From contig JALENY010000010.1 of assembly GCA_022767285.1 (NCBI GenBank), positions 149,816 through 213,815 of the forward strand: a stretch of 64,000 nucleotides of DNA, written 5' to 3'. The stretch's first letter is position 1. Every line of letters starts with the position of its first letter. A program made the position numbers and the translations under genes. Below are positions 54,277 through 63,139 of this stretch, piece by piece. The stretch is from Lachnospiraceae bacterium (GTDB lineage Bacteria; Bacillota; Clostridia; Lachnospirales; Lachnospiraceae). The notes below the pieces were generated by a model. It was not told the DNA's origin, did no database searches, and saw only the letters and a program-made list of their open reading frames with translations.

Positions 54277-54305
54277 ATTGTATACAGTTTTTTGCTGTTT
54301 GTAAA
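54277..54305 (-). promoter_or_regulatory. Promoter of the dipeptide epimerase
   Basis: On the minus strand TTTACA (54305-54300), 17 bases, TACAAT (54282-54277), 52 bases before the start codon. Confidence 0.65.
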
Positions 54306-54492
54306 GAAAATCTGAAATCACTTATGAAACAGAAAATATTTTTTATGAATAAGAAACTGCATATGTAGAAAAAATACTATTGATGCACTTCTTACCCATA
54401 GAAAGAAAAATACAAAAATTCTAAAAATGGCGGAAGAATGCATGACGATAAAGAACTGCAGATTCAGAAGGCTATAAATACGGCACATTACT

Positions 54493-54534
54493 GATACAGC
54501 AGATTACAGATACAGCAGATTACAGATACAGCAG
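54493..54534. repeat. 16-base tandem repeat in the pflB leader
   Basis: GATACAGCAGATTACA occurs at 54493-54508 and 54509-54524, and its first 10 bases again at 54525. It ends about 5 bases before the AAGGAGGT ribosome site, so copy-number change could alter leader length. The remainder of 54306-54492 shows no clear promoter. Confidence 0.85.
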
Positions 54535-54549
54535 GCAAGGAGGTCTGAG

Positions 54550-56649
54550 ATGCGGGAAGAATGGAATGGATTTTCAGGCGGAATCTGGGAAAAGGAAATT
54601 GATATCAGAGATTTTATCCAGAAAAACTATACGCCTTATGATGGAGATGATACTTTTCTGGCTGATGCCACTGAGCGCACAAAAGAGCTTTGGAGTCAGG
54701 TGATGGAACTGACAAAACAGGAAAGAGAAAAGGGTGGCGTTCTTGACATGGATACCAGAATCATCTCCGGTATCACCTCACATGGCCCCGGCTACCTGGA
54801 TCGGGAGAAAGAGACTATCGTTGGTTTTCAGACAGATAAACCGTTTAAGCGGTCGCTTCAGCCCTACGGTGGCATCCGTATGGCGGTGAAAGCCTGCGAT
54901 GACAATGGCTATCATGTGGACTCTGAAATTGAGGAATTTTTTACAAAACATAGAAAAACTCACAACGAAGGTGTATTCGATGCCTATACACCGGAAATGC
55001 GGGCCTGTCGTTCCAGCCACATCATTACCGGTTTGCCGGACGCCTATGGACGGGGGCGAATCATCGGTGATTACCGCAGAGTGGCCCTGTACGGTGTGGA
55101 TCGCCTCCTGGAAGATAAAACTAGTCAAAAAGAATCCACCGGAGCTGTCATGGATGAAGAGACCATTCGTCAGCGGGAAGAGCTGTCGGAACAGATTAAG
55201 GCACTGAAAGAGTTAAAAGAGTTGGGCCGGATTTACGGATATGATATTTCAGGGCCGGCAAAAAATGTGCAGGAAGCGATACAGTGGATGTATTTTGCAT
55301 ATTTGGCTGCCATCAAAGAGCAAAATGGTGCGGCTATGTCACTGGGAAGAACATCGACATTTATCGATATTTACGCGGAACGCGATCTGAAGCAGGGTGT
55401 ATTTACCGAGAGTCAGATTCAGGAGTTTGTGGATCATTTCATTATGAAGCTTCGGCTTGTGAAATTTGCGAGGACACCGGAGTACAATGCTCTTTTTTCC
55501 GGTGATCCGACCTGGGTTACGGAATCCATAGGCGGATTGGGGATTGATGGCCGTTCCATGGTGACGAAAATGTCTTTTCGTTACCTTCATACACTGAAAA
55601 ATCTGGGGAGTGCGCCGGAACCGAATCTGACAGTACTCTGGTCCACACGGCTTCCGGAGCATTTCAAACGTTTCTGCGCCCGCACCTCCATCGAATCTTC
55701 TTCTATTCAGTATGAAAATGACGATCTGATGCGTGTCACCCATGGCGATGATTACGCCATCGCCTGCTGCGTATCATCCATGCGTGTCGGCAAAGAAATG
55801 CAGTTCTTCGGCGCCCGGGCAAATCTGGCAAAATGCCTTCTTTATGCCATCAATGGCGGCGTGGACGAAATAAGCAAAAAACAGGTTGGGCCGAAATATC
55901 GGCCGATCACTTCCGAATATCTGAACTATGAGGAGGTTATGGAACGTTTTCGGGATATGATGAAGTGGCTGGCGCGGGTGTATGTAAATGCATTGAATGT
56001 GATCCACTATATGCACGATAAATATTGTTACGAGCGGATTCAGATGGCGCTTCACGACAAAAATGTCACACGCTGGTTTGCCACCGGAATTGCCGGGCTT
56101 TCGGTTGTGGCCGATTCGCTGTCAGCTATAAAATATGCAAAAGTAAAGCCTGTGCGGGATAAAGAGGGAGTTGCAGTGGATTATGAGGTGGAAGGTGATT
56201 ACCCCAAATACGGAAATGATGATGACCGGGTGGACGAGATCGCATATAAGATTGTCCATGACTTTATGGGATATATCAAAGAAAATCATACCTATCGGGA
56301 GGGAATCCCAACCACATCCATTTTGACAATTACGTCTAATGTGGTTTATGGCAAAGCTACCGGCTCTACGCCGGATGGCAGAAAAGCGGGAGAAGCTTTT
56401 GCGCCGGGGGCCAATCCCATGCACCGCCGCGACAGCCACGGAGCGGTATCCAGCTTAAGCTCCGTGTCAAAATTGTCTTTTATGGACGCACAGGACGGCA
56501 TATCCAATACTTTCTCCATTATTCCGGGTGCGTTGGGAAAGGAGGACACGGTATTCTTTGGGGACATCGGTTTTGAACTGGAACCGGACTGTGCCTGTCG
56601 GGAACCGAATATTGAAGATTTTGGAGAAGCCCAATATCAGAGCAATTAA
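54550..56649 (+). CDS. pflB: Pyruvate formate-lyase catalytic subunit lacking its glycyl-radical domain
   Basis: 699 residues. Converts pyruvate and CoA to acetyl-CoA and formate. PFL markers: [30 protein letters not shown], the catalytic pair Cys406-Cys407 in ACCVSSM, and the C-terminal [20 protein letters not shown] and [11 protein letters not shown]. Normal PFLs run on for about 80 residues to the radical glycine (RVSGYA); here the protein stops after [20 protein letters not shown], and the missing domain is encoded separately at 56829. No radical can form on this chain alone. AAGGAGGT precedes ATG 54550. Confidence 0.93.
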   Translation: MREEWNGFSGGIWEKEIDIRDFIQKNYTPYDGDDTFLADATERTKELWSQVMELTKQEREKGGVLDMDTRIISGITSHGPGYLDREKETIVGFQTDKPFKRSLQPYGGIRMAVKACDDNGYHVDSEIEEFFTKHRKTHNEGVFDAYTPEMRACRSSHIITGLPDAYGRGRIIGDYRRVALYGVDRLLEDKTSQKESTGAVMDEETIRQREELSEQIKALKELKELGRIYGYDISGPAKNVQEAIQWMYFAYLAAIKEQNGAAMSLGRTSTFIDIYAERDLKQGVFTESQIQEFVDHFIMKLRLVKFARTPEYNALFSGDPTWVTESIGGLGIDGRSMVTKMSFRYLHTLKNLGSAPEPNLTVLWSTRLPEHFKRFCARTSIESSSIQYENDDLMRVTHGDDYAIACCVSSMRVGKEMQFFGARANLAKCLLYAINGGVDEISKKQVGPKYRPITSEYLNYEEVMERFRDMMKWLARVYVNALNVIHYMHDKYCYERIQMALHDKNVTRWFATGIAGLSVVADSLSAIKYAKVKPVRDKEGVAVDYEVEGDYPKYGNDDDRVDEIAYKIVHDFMGYIKENHTYREGIPTTSILTITSNVVYGKATGSTPDGRKAGEAFAPGANPMHRRDSHGAVSSLSSVSKLSFMDAQDGISNTFSIIPGALGKEDTVFFGDIGFELEPDCACREPNIEDFGEAQYQSN

Positions 56650-56697
56650 TATAAATCGAAAAAAATTAATATAATAACAAGAAGAAGGCGAACGACA

Positions 56698-56769
56698 ATG
56701 GAAACTATGAAGAAGTGGATGGAAAAAATGCTGCAGAAACTGCAGCTTATGAAAAGACGAAAGAAATGA
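56698..56769 (+). CDS. Possible 23-residue basic peptide between the two PFL halves
   Basis: A very short open frame, Met-Glu-Thr-Met-Lys-Lys-Trp then a Lys/Met/Leu/Gln-rich amphipathic helix ending KRRKK. AAGAAGG lies 9 bases before the ATG. It may be a real micro-protein or a chance frame. Confidence 0.3.
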   Translation: METMKKWMEKMLQKLQLMKRRKK

Positions 56770-56828
56770 ATGAGTGACAGAGAGTAAAAGGAATCAAATG
56801 TATTGAATCGGAAAGGAAACGTGGGAAA

Positions 56829-57074
56829 ATGGCAGAAATAAATGAATCACAGATCGATAATCTTGTAAATCTTTTGGATGGCTATACAGAAAAAGGAGGT
56901 CATCATCTGAATGTGAATGTTTTTACAAAAGAGACGCTTTTGGATGCCCAGGCTCATCCGGAGAAATATCCCCAATTGACGGTGCGGGTTTCCGGGTATG
57001 CGGTTAATTTTAACAAATTGACAAAAGAGCAGCAGGATGAAGTGATCTCCAGGACTTTTCATGACACGATGTGA
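56829..57074 (+). CDS. Stand-alone glycyl-radical domain of pyruvate formate-lyase (GrcA-like)
   Basis: 81 residues. It corresponds exactly to the missing C-terminus of the upstream [43 protein letters not shown] and [18 protein letters not shown]. The radical-bearing Gly56 lies in RVSGYAV. E. coli YfiD/GrcA is a similar domain that rescues damaged PFL, but here it is the only copy, so it must complete the enzyme in trans. Its stop overlaps the activase gene. Confidence 0.92.
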   Translation: MAEINESQIDNLVNLLDGYTEKGGHHLNVNVFTKETLLDAQAHPEKYPQLTVRVSGYAVNFNKLTKEQQDEVISRTFHDTM

Positions 57075-58020
57075 TATGGCTGGTGAGCGTTTAATAAAAG
57101 AAAATGCAGGCAATTTGAAAGCGGCATATGAAACGGCAGATAAGAAGCCGGAAAAAATATATGAGGCGGAGAAGCATGTCAATAAGTCAGATCGATCGCA
57201 GGGAAGGATTCATTCAATTGAGAGTTTTGGAACAGTGGATGGTCCGGGTATCCGCCTGGTGGTCTTTTTCCAGGGTTGTCCTCTGCGATGCAGATACTGT
57301 CATAATCCGGACAGCTGGGATGTGACAGCGGGAACCCGGATGACGGTAAATGAGATTCTTACTCTTTATGAAAAAAACAAAAGCTTTTACCGGAAGGGGG
57401 GCATCACAGCCACGGGAGGCGAACCGCTTTTGCAGCTTGAGTTTCTGACACAGTTATTTGCAGAAGCGAAAAGAAGAGGAATTCATACCTGCCTGGATAC
57501 ATCCGGGATTGTATATCGTGACGATAAAAAAGAGGATTATGTCGGACTTTTTAATAATCTGGATCTGGTCCTTCTCGACATAAAACACAGTGAAACGAAA
57601 GAACACAGAGAGCTTACAGGTCAGAAAATGGAGCCGGTTCTGGCATTTGCCCGCGCACTGGAAAAAGCGCGTCTCCCCATGATTGTCCGGCATGTGGTGG
57701 TGCCCGGAATTACGGATGGAGAAAAACATTTGAAAAAACTTGGGAGGCTGCTGGGGACATTTACGAACCTGAAAGGGCTGGAAGTGCTTCCCTATCATAC
57801 TATGGGAGTGAAAAAGTACGAATCTATGGGGATGATATATCCGCTTGCCGGAGTTCCGCCGATGGGAGCGGATGAGGCTGGTAAAGCCCGTAATCTTATT
57901 CTGGAGGGGATGAGAGAAGGGAGAAAGCGGAAAAAACAGGAATTCTCATCAGAATCAGATTTCGGATTTCGAAATTATAAAGAAAAATTTGGACTTTTTC
58001 CAACAAAAATGCTATACTAA
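57061..58020 (+). CDS. pflA: Pyruvate formate-lyase-activating enzyme
   Basis: Radical-SAM enzyme that abstracts hydrogen from the glycine of PFL. Cluster motif Cys73-x3-Cys77-x2-Cys80 in [13 protein letters not shown], preceded by [22 protein letters not shown]. An N-terminal extension of about 47 charged residues precedes the normal start. ATG 57061 has AGGA 7 bases upstream and overlaps the glycyl-radical gene by 14 bases, so the activase and its substrate domain are translationally coupled. 319 residues versus about 245-250 usually. Confidence 0.92.
   Translation: MTRCDMAGERLIKENAGNLKAAYETADKKPEKIYEAEKHVNKSDRSQGRIHSIESFGTVDGPGIRLVVFFQGCPLRCRYCHNPDSWDVTAGTRMTVNEILTLYEKNKSFYRKGGITATGGEPLLQLEFLTQLFAEAKRRGIHTCLDTSGIVYRDDKKEDYVGLFNNLDLVLLDIKHSETKEHRELTGQKMEPVLAFARALEKARLPMIVRHVVVPGITDGEKHLKKLGRLLGTFTNLKGLEVLPYHTMGVKKYESMGMIYPLAGVPPMGADEAGKARNLILEGMREGRKRKKQEFSSESDFGFRNYKEKFGLFPTKMLY
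57989..58018 (+). promoter_or_regulatory. Promoter inside the end of pflA for the BMC-like gene
   Basis: TTGGAC (57989-57994), 18-base spacer, extended -10 TGC-TATACT (58013-58018). RNA would begin about 58025, just ahead of the hairpin at 58040. Confidence 0.5.
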
Positions 58021-58039
58021 TTATATCAAGAAAATAAAG

Positions 58040-58107
58040 CACCAGACATTAAGTGTGTAGCCAACGGCGTAAATCCAGCTTGGCTGCACTTTTTGTCTGG
58101 TGTTTTT
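58040..58107 (+). terminator. Long hairpin with T-run: terminator or attenuator
   Basis: Three coaxial stems: CACCAGAC (58040-58047) with GTCTGGTG (58095-58102), AAGTG (58051) with CACTT (58087), AGCCAA (58059) with TTGGCT (58080), then TTTTT. Only 39 bases separate the T-run from the BMC-like start codon, so any promoter for that gene must be upstream and readthrough is required. Confidence 0.75.
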
Positions 58108-58146
58108 GCATCCTGATGATTATTCAGCTGATAGGAGGAGTTATGT

Positions 58147-58452
58147 ATGGCATCACATGAAGTGAAGATTCGTATGATGAAAACGGTGTCAAAGGGAACC
58201 CAGGAAATTATCAAAAAACGAGTGAGAAAAGATAATCTGGAACAGTTATTTGAAAGAAACCAGGCATTGGCGATTATGCATGGAGATGTATGCGAGATGA
58301 TCTATGCCAGCGATCTTGCACTGAAGACATCAAATGTGGAAGTTTTTGAAATCTCGGGCAGCTGTCCGCAGCATATGACCTGTCTGGCAATTATGGGTAC
58401 GGTCTCAGCGGTTGAAGCAGCGATCCAGAAAATAAAATCTGAAATATGCTAA
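58147..58452 (+). CDS. Small BMC-domain-like protein
   Basis: 101 residues. The second half ([20 protein letters not shown]...[20 protein letters not shown]) follows the bacterial-microcompartment shell pattern, A.D.alK.a.Ve......G......i.G.v.aV.aAi. The first 40 residues are basic and not typical. No other shell or encapsulated-enzyme genes are present, so it is an orphan; shell building is not implied. TAGGAGGAGTTATGT precedes the ATG. It is followed by rubrerythrin after 13 bases. Confidence 0.6.
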   Translation: MASHEVKIRMMKTVSKGTQEIIKKRVRKDNLEQLFERNQALAIMHGDVCEMIYASDLALKTSNVEVFEISGSCPQHMTCLAIMGTVSAVEAAIQKIKSEIC

Positions 58453-58465
58453 GGAGGATAAAGCA

Positions 58466-59134
58466 ATGGAAAAATGGAAATGCAGTATTTGCGGTTATGT
58501 ACATGAGGGAAGTTTGAGTGAAGATTTTGTATGTCCAAGATGCAAAAAACCGACATCCGTATTTGTGCGGGTGGAAGAAGAGGATGCAAAGGCAGCGGTA
58601 AATAAATATGCCGGAACAAAGACCGGGAAAAACTTAGAAGAAGCTTTTTCCGGAGAAAGCCAGGCAAGAAACAAATATACATTTTTTGCAACAGTTGCTC
58701 AGAGAGAAGGGTATGAACAGCTGGCAGAATTGTTTTTGAAAACAGCAAGAAACGAGCAGGAACATGCCAGAATGTGGTTTGAGGCATTAGGCGGAATCGG
58801 AAAAACAGCGAAAAACCTTCTGGCGGCAGCAGAAGGAGAAAATTATGAATGGACAGATATGTACGATCGTATGGCCAGGGAAGCGGAGGAGGAAGGATTC
58901 CCGGAGATGGCAGATGAATTCCGTCGTGTTGCTGCAGTGGAAAAAGCACATGAAGAAAGATACCGCAAACTTTTGGATAATGTTGAGATGAATCAGGTAT
59001 TTGAAAAGAGTGGACAGACCATGTGGGAATGCCGTGTCTGCGGACATCTGGTTGTAGGTACAAAAGCACCGGAAAATTGTCCGGTGTGTGGCTACGCCCA
59101 GAGTTACTTTGAAGTACGCAGTGAGAATTATTAA
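58466..59134 (+). CDS. Rubrerythrin with rubredoxin modules at both ends
   Basis: 222 residues. Peroxide-scavenging diiron protein of anaerobes. An N-terminal rubredoxin knuckle pair (Cys6, Cys9, Cys23, Cys26), the four-helix diiron domain ([31 protein letters not shown]; Glu and ExxH ligands), and a C-terminal rubredoxin (Cys189, Cys192, Cys205, Cys208). Classical rubrerythrin has only the C-terminal module and 'reverse' rubrerythrin only the N-terminal one. It probably protects oxygen-sensitive enzymes such as the adjacent PFL. AAGGAGGATAAAGCA precedes the start. Confidence 0.93.
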   Translation: MEKWKCSICGYVHEGSLSEDFVCPRCKKPTSVFVRVEEEDAKAAVNKYAGTKTGKNLEEAFSGESQARNKYTFFATVAQREGYEQLAELFLKTARNEQEHARMWFEALGGIGKTAKNLLAAAEGENYEWTDMYDRMAREAEEEGFPEMADEFRRVAAVEKAHEERYRKLLDNVEMNQVFEKSGQTMWECRVCGHLVVGTKAPENCPVCGYAQSYFEVRSENY

Positions 59135-59141
59135 TTGACAT

Positions 59142-59393
59142 ATGGGCTTTATGGCATTTATGGGAATCCCGATGGCGCAGATCCCGGAAGAGATTCCCTC
59201 GGCACTTTGATTCGAAATGCTTGGATCCGCAATGCAAATACAGGAAACCGGCATGGCGTCTGATTATCTGCCAAAAGCCAAATATAAAACATATGTCGGT
59301 GCAGATGGCAGGATTTATGGTCCTGATCTGGATAATCATTTTGTTGGCGATCCCTTTGCGCAGGGAACTATTTGCGGTCCGGGTGCACTGTGA
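59142..59393 (+). pseudogene. Possible gene remnant with in-frame stop
   Basis: One frame reads MGFMAFMGIPMAQIPEEIPS, then a stop at 59208, and continues to a 53-residue open stretch from ATG 59232 (ending FVGDPFAQGTICGPGAL). Composition looks protein-like, but I recognise no family and see no ribosome site before 59232. It may be a decayed gene or chance. Confidence 0.3.
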
Positions 59394-59434
59394 CTGCTCA
59401 AATCGATATTTGAGCGGACAGGGGATATCGGGCG

Positions 59435-59578
59435 ATGGTTCTTGAAAATAAAGAATTTCTGTACCTGTTTGACGTACCTGATGGTGCGGAGCACCTTCTC
59501 CCGAAGGGGATGTTTTTGGTATGCCCTGAAGGGTATCGTTTTTCAATGGAAATAGCTAAAATTATACTACAAGTTTAA
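59435..59578 (+). CDS. Possible 47-residue small protein
   Basis: Open from ATG 59435, beginning MVLENKEFLYLFDVPDGAEH and including PKGMFLVCPEGYRFSMEIA. Codons look ordinary, but the ribosome site is weak (CGGGCG too close). A terminator follows at 59592. Unknown function. Confidence 0.35.
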   Translation: MVLENKEFLYLFDVPDGAEHLLPKGMFLVCPEGYRFSMEIAKIILQV

Positions 59579-59591
59579 TGACAAAGAGGAT

Positions 59592-59643
59592 ATCCTCCCT
59601 TAGAATTGTTATCAGAGACAATTATTCAGGGGAGGATTTTCCT
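59592..59643 (+). terminator. Terminator in the gap after rubrerythrin
   Basis: ATCCTCCC (59592-59599) with GGGAGGAT (59630-59637), inner AATTGT/ACAATT, then TTTTCCTTT. It would end transcripts of the rubrerythrin unit or of the small frame at 59435. Confidence 0.65.
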
Positions 59644-59751
59644 TTATGGTAATGACTGCGTCAGCAGGCATGTTCGTTTTGTAGGAAACTTCGTTCCATG
59701 AAATAAAAACGTTTATAAAAATTTTCGAAACATGTTCAAAAGATGTTTTTA

Positions 59752-59780
59752 CTTGCATGAATAAATGTTTCTTGTTATAA
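59752..59780 (+). promoter_or_regulatory. Promoter of the unknown gene at 59901
   Basis: TTGCAT (59752-59757), 17-base spacer, extended -10 TGT-TATAAT (59775-59780). Leader of about 114 bases. An AAACAT/ATGTTT inverted repeat lies just upstream (59727-59747). Confidence 0.75.
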
Positions 59781-59900
59781 TTTGGATATCCGAAAAGCAC
59801 TCGCTTTTCTCACAATCATCTCACTGCTTGGCAGATCATCCGGGTCATCACCCGATAATTCACGAATGAAACAAAAAAATATGGAAAGGCAGGTATTTCT

Positions 59901-60467
59901 ATGGAAAAATTTGACTTGAAAAAGTTGGAGGCAGCAATTGAATACGTGCAGAAAATCGCAGATGGATATGATCCGGTTCACAATACTGAGGAAGGAAATG
60001 ACTCCGTTTTAAACAATCCGAATGTGATTCGATGTATGTACTTTGTTAAAGAAGTTTTAATGGCTGTCCGCTGTAACGATGGTGTAATCGGCAGTATGAA
60101 GAAAAAAATGAAAAAAGAACCGTTTCCCTATGAGATTCTGCAGGAATATCGTTATCAGGAAGATAAAACCATAACGCTTGTACTGGCGCAGATTCATTTG
60201 CCGGCAGAAGGAATGAATATTAAAAAAGTTACTCCTCAGACCGTAACCGGGTGGCTGAAAAAATCTGGTTATCTTACAGAAGAATTCTGTCAGGAGGTGG
60301 GAAAAGTGACTGTTATTCCAACGCAAATGGGCCGGGAACTGGGGATTTATACGGAAGTACGGACATATTTAACGAATTCATATCTTGCTGTCCTATACAA
60401 CCGCAATGCGCAGGAATTTCTTGTGCAAAATCTTGAAGCGATTGTAAATGGCGAAATTCTTGCTTAA
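59901..60467 (+). CDS. Hypothetical protein, 188 residues
   Basis: I do not recognise the family. It is soluble, mixed alpha/beta, with no signal peptide or membrane helix, beginning MEKFDLKKLEAAIEYVQKIA. A segment TVTGWLKKSGYLTEEFCQ resembles a small helical DNA-binding or recognition unit but is not diagnostic. Ribosome site GGAAAGGCAG lies about 11 bases or more before the ATG, and a strong promoter is upstream. Followed after 195 bases by another unknown gene. Confidence 0.8.
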   Translation: MEKFDLKKLEAAIEYVQKIADGYDPVHNTEEGNDSVLNNPNVIRCMYFVKEVLMAVRCNDGVIGSMKKKMKKEPFPYEILQEYRYQEDKTITLVLAQIHLPAEGMNIKKVTPQTVTGWLKKSGYLTEEFCQEVGKVTVIPTQMGRELGIYTEVRTYLTNSYLAVLYNRNAQEFLVQNLEAIVNGEILA

Positions 60468-60662
60468 AGAAAAAATCAGCTCAGTTATTTCTTTTGCCTG
60501 TTATGAAGGTCATATCAAGGGGATTTCCCCCGAAAAATTCAAATGATTAACAATATCGATCCAGGGCTGGATGGAACCGCATTTGTTTATTGAACCCGTA
60601 TTCTTTTCTGCAAAACATCCGAGACCCTGTTTCGTTCTAAAATAACAAGGAGAATCGTGTAT

Positions 60663-62030
60663 ATGAAATATGGAAACGGAAGACTTATCTATGATGGTGT
60701 TCGGGAGACGTTTAACGGAAAAATTGAATTCATGGAAGAAATACTGCAAACCGGGAAGGGGCAGGAAGAAATAGCAAGACTGTTGGTGCATGATGAAAAG
60801 CTCAGAAAAAAATTAAGATGCCTTAAAACTCCGCTGAGCAAGGGTACAATGCTTCGGTTTGAATTGGGAGAAAAAGATCTGGAGACATTATTCGATGCGC
60901 TATGTCACAATCGATTTACGGAATGCCTGAATAACAGCGATGAAATGACACAGATATATGGGAGACCGCTGCTAAACGGCGAGCAAAAGATTAACTTGGA
61001 TATTACCGGTTTTGTTTTGCATGCTATTGTAATGAATGAAATATGCAGAGAGAAAATGGAGAAGACTGTCACAGAACGGGAAGTGTATTATGATTACTGG
61101 GAAACTTCAGATTATCATTATCCCGAGTTTGAAACCTGTGTTCCGGCAGAGTATATCTGGGATCTCAGACTGCTGGTGGGTATTGTGGAGAAACTACGAA
61201 AGGAAGAATTTGGAGGGAAGACTTATCGGCTGTTTATGGAGATCATTTACGCCGGGTACAGATATCTTATGCGATTGGTTAAAGGAAAGGAATGTATATC
61301 CGGGAAAGTAGTAAAAGAGCTTATAAAAGAAGAATGGCTGGAAAAGAACAATGTATTTCCTCTGTTGTGCCGGGTTATGCTTTTGCTGGTGATTGCGGAT
61401 GATGTACAGGTCCCTGTCATCTGGGATTACGATATGATACTGATTTTGCGGTTTTATGAAATGTTTTCGGAGTTAAAAAAGGCAGAGGATGAGGAGAAGA
61501 CGCAGAAATCAGTTGCCCTGCCTCCGGAACAGGTGGAATTATTGGCGAATTTTGATGAAAAATACAAGACCCATAATTCGCTGACCGAATTTTCTGTAAG
61601 TCCTGTGGAAAACGCAGAAGGCCATATCTTGTTTGGTGTGATGGGTATGTTTGGCCTCAATCCGAGAAAATTTGAAGAATATGCGTTATCGGAAGGGGAG
61701 TGTTCCAGGCTTCTTGGACAGTGCGGCAGATGGGATGCGAAAAAATATGGTTATATGATGATCATTGCACATTTGTGTAAGTATATTCATCATCTGGAAC
61801 AAAAGTATGTGGTAATTTCAAAAGACAGCCAGCGATTTTCGGCTTGGAAAGCAAAGCAGGAACAACAGATCAGAAAGCTCCAAAAACAACCGGAAAGATC
61901 GGAAGAAAAAATACAGGAGAGGACACAGAAGACGGGTGCTCTCCGAACCTATGTATATTTGCTGGGTAAGGAAGGGGAGAATCTTCATACAGATTTTAAT
62001 CGGAGGGATTATCATGATTCCGGTAATTGA
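60663..62030 (+). CDS. Hypothetical protein, about 455 residues
   Basis: No recognised domain. Rich in Glu, Lys and Leu, mostly helical, with a charged C-terminal coiled region (KAKQEQQIRKLQKQPERSEE). No signal peptide or clear membrane span. AAGGAG (60647-60652) lies 10 bases before ATG 60663 and 4 before an in-frame GTG at 60657. It overlaps the following small regulator by 17 bases, suggesting the pair works together. Confidence 0.8.
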   Translation: MKYGNGRLIYDGVRETFNGKIEFMEEILQTGKGQEEIARLLVHDEKLRKKLRCLKTPLSKGTMLRFELGEKDLETLFDALCHNRFTECLNNSDEMTQIYGRPLLNGEQKINLDITGFVLHAIVMNEICREKMEKTVTEREVYYDYWETSDYHYPEFETCVPAEYIWDLRLLVGIVEKLRKEEFGGKTYRLFMEIIYAGYRYLMRLVKGKECISGKVVKELIKEEWLEKNNVFPLLCRVMLLLVIADDVQVPVIWDYDMILILRFYEMFSELKKAEDEEKTQKSVALPPEQVELLANFDEKYKTHNSLTEFSVSPVENAEGHILFGVMGMFGLNPRKFEEYALSEGECSRLLGQCGRWDAKKYGYMMIIAHLCKYIHHLEQKYVVISKDSQRFSAWKAKQEQQIRKLQKQPERSEEKIQERTQKTGALRTYVYLLGKEGENLHTDFNRRDYHDSGN

Positions 62031-62271
62031 CAAAAGTGCAACAGGAATAAATTTAAGAAAGATTATGGACCGGCGCAGTATCACGGTGAAGGATGTTCAG
62101 CGGTATCTGGGGCTTGGCAGTGTACAGAGTATTTATCATTGGTTAAATGGAATCAGCATGCCAACGATTGATAACCTTTATGCGCTCAGTGAGCTGTTCC
62201 AGCTGACGGTTGATGAACTGGTGTGTGGGAACAGGGAAAATAGTACCGCGGCGGAGATGGACAGTAATTGA
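62014..62271 (+). CDS. XRE-family helix-turn-helix regulator
   Basis: 85 residues. A helix-turn-helix of the Cro/CI type: GINLRKIMDRRSITVKDVQRYLGLGSVQSIYHWLNGISMPTIDNLYALSELFQLTVDELV. ATG 62014 follows CGGAGGGAT and lies inside the end of the preceding unknown gene, so the two are co-translated. The frame is open to 61936, without a ribosome site. Target unknown. Confidence 0.88.
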   Translation: MIPVIDKSATGINLRKIMDRRSITVKDVQRYLGLGSVQSIYHWLNGISMPTIDNLYALSELFQLTVDELVCGNRENSTAAEMDSN

Positions 62272-62401
62272 TCGGGCAGAGAACTATAAAAACGACACGT
62301 TCTTCTGAAAAACGTGCCTTTCGGCCAGACAGAATTATTGTTACAATATTGGTGAAAACAAAAAAGCGTTCTTGCATATTTGGAAGGGGCATGAGAGTAA
62401 A

Positions 62402-62713
62402 ATGGAAAGCCGTGCAATATCTCGACAACATAGAGTTTCGGTTGACAGGCTGTGCTATTTTTTCCTGATCTTCCTGGCCGGCTGTTTTGTGGGCTGGATC
62501 TATGAAGAAATTTTCTATTGGGTCACCGAAGGACTGCTTCGAAACCGAGGCATTCTGGGGCTGGTGTTTCATTATTTGCTTGAGCCGATGGGCGAAAAGC
62601 TGTACCGCAGGATTCCGGATAGCGTAATTCACATCGTTTGCCTTATTCTGATTGCGTTGTTTATCGCAGATTGCATTCTGAGCTTTCTGTTCCGGACGCC
62701 AATTACTTACTGA
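62402..62713 (+). pseudogene. Internally deleted 'putative ABC transporter permease' (PF06541-like)
   Basis: 103 residues. The start (LCYFFLIFLAGCFVGWIYEEIFYWVTEGLLRNRGILGL) is the typical N-terminus of this multi-spanning family, but the sequence then jumps to what looks like its far C-terminus (YLLEPMGEKLYRRIPDSVIH and a last helix). Roughly the middle half appears missing. It is therefore probably non-functional, though the frame is intact. Confidence 0.55.
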
Positions 62714-62734
62714 TACATATGGAGGCCTGCTAAT

Positions 62735-62909
62735 ATGAAAAAGATATCCATTTCTTATTCCGTATGCAGACCCTGGCCGGGGGCGTGATGACCGCCTGCG
62801 GTATCGGGATGGCAGTGCTTGGGGGTCTGGCTATTGGTGGAATTTTCTGGGCAGCAGCGGCTTCCTGGCTTACATCATCGGTTTAATTCTGTACTTGAAG
62901 ATGATATGA
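62735..62909 (+). pseudogene. Frameshifted remnant of a small membrane protein
   Basis: GGAGG lies 9 bases before ATG 62735, but the frame stops after 17 codons. Two other frames continue hydrophobic sequence: MQTLAGGVMTACGIGMAVLG from about 62764, then GSSGFLAYIIGLILYLKMI up to 62909. Together they look like one small two-helix protein broken by two frameshifts. Confidence 0.5.
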
Positions 62910-63103
62910 AAGAAGCAATTGAAGATTTGTTAGCTAAGAAAATGCAGATGTCAGAGTCTGATAAAGCACCGAAGATAGAGAAAATAAATCAATATATTGA
63001 AAAGAATCTTGCTCATTATAAGTCTCTTTTAGAAGAAATGAAAGACGATAGAAAATCAGATTGGGAGCCACTTGAGAATGTTTTCATAGAGTTAGTGAAG
63101 TAA
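62906..63103 (+). pseudogene. Truncated C-terminal gene fragment
   Basis: A 65-residue helical, charged stretch (MKEAIEDLLAKKMQMSES ... EPLENVFIELVK) that begins abruptly where the previous remnant ends, with no ribosome site of its own. It is more AT-rich than the sequence before it. It is probably the tail of a longer gene joined by deletion; the family is not recognised. Confidence 0.45.
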
Positions 63104-63139
63104 CAGCGAGGTGGTTAATAACAGACATGTCAAAGGCGA

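Noticed and set aside
54493..54534. Possible CRISPR-like repeats
   Set aside because: The unit is 16 bases with no spacers between copies; it is a simple tandem repeat, and no cas genes are present.
56600..56830. Single frameshift explaining the PFL split
   Set aside because: About 180 bases separate the halves, containing ribosome-site-like sequence and a fresh ATG; one indel could not restore a continuous frame of normal PFL length.
58449..59546. Minus-strand frame of 365 codons opposite rubrerythrin
   Set aside because: Rubrerythrin on the plus strand is unmistakable; the antisense product is Pro/His/Ser-rich, typical of shadow frames.
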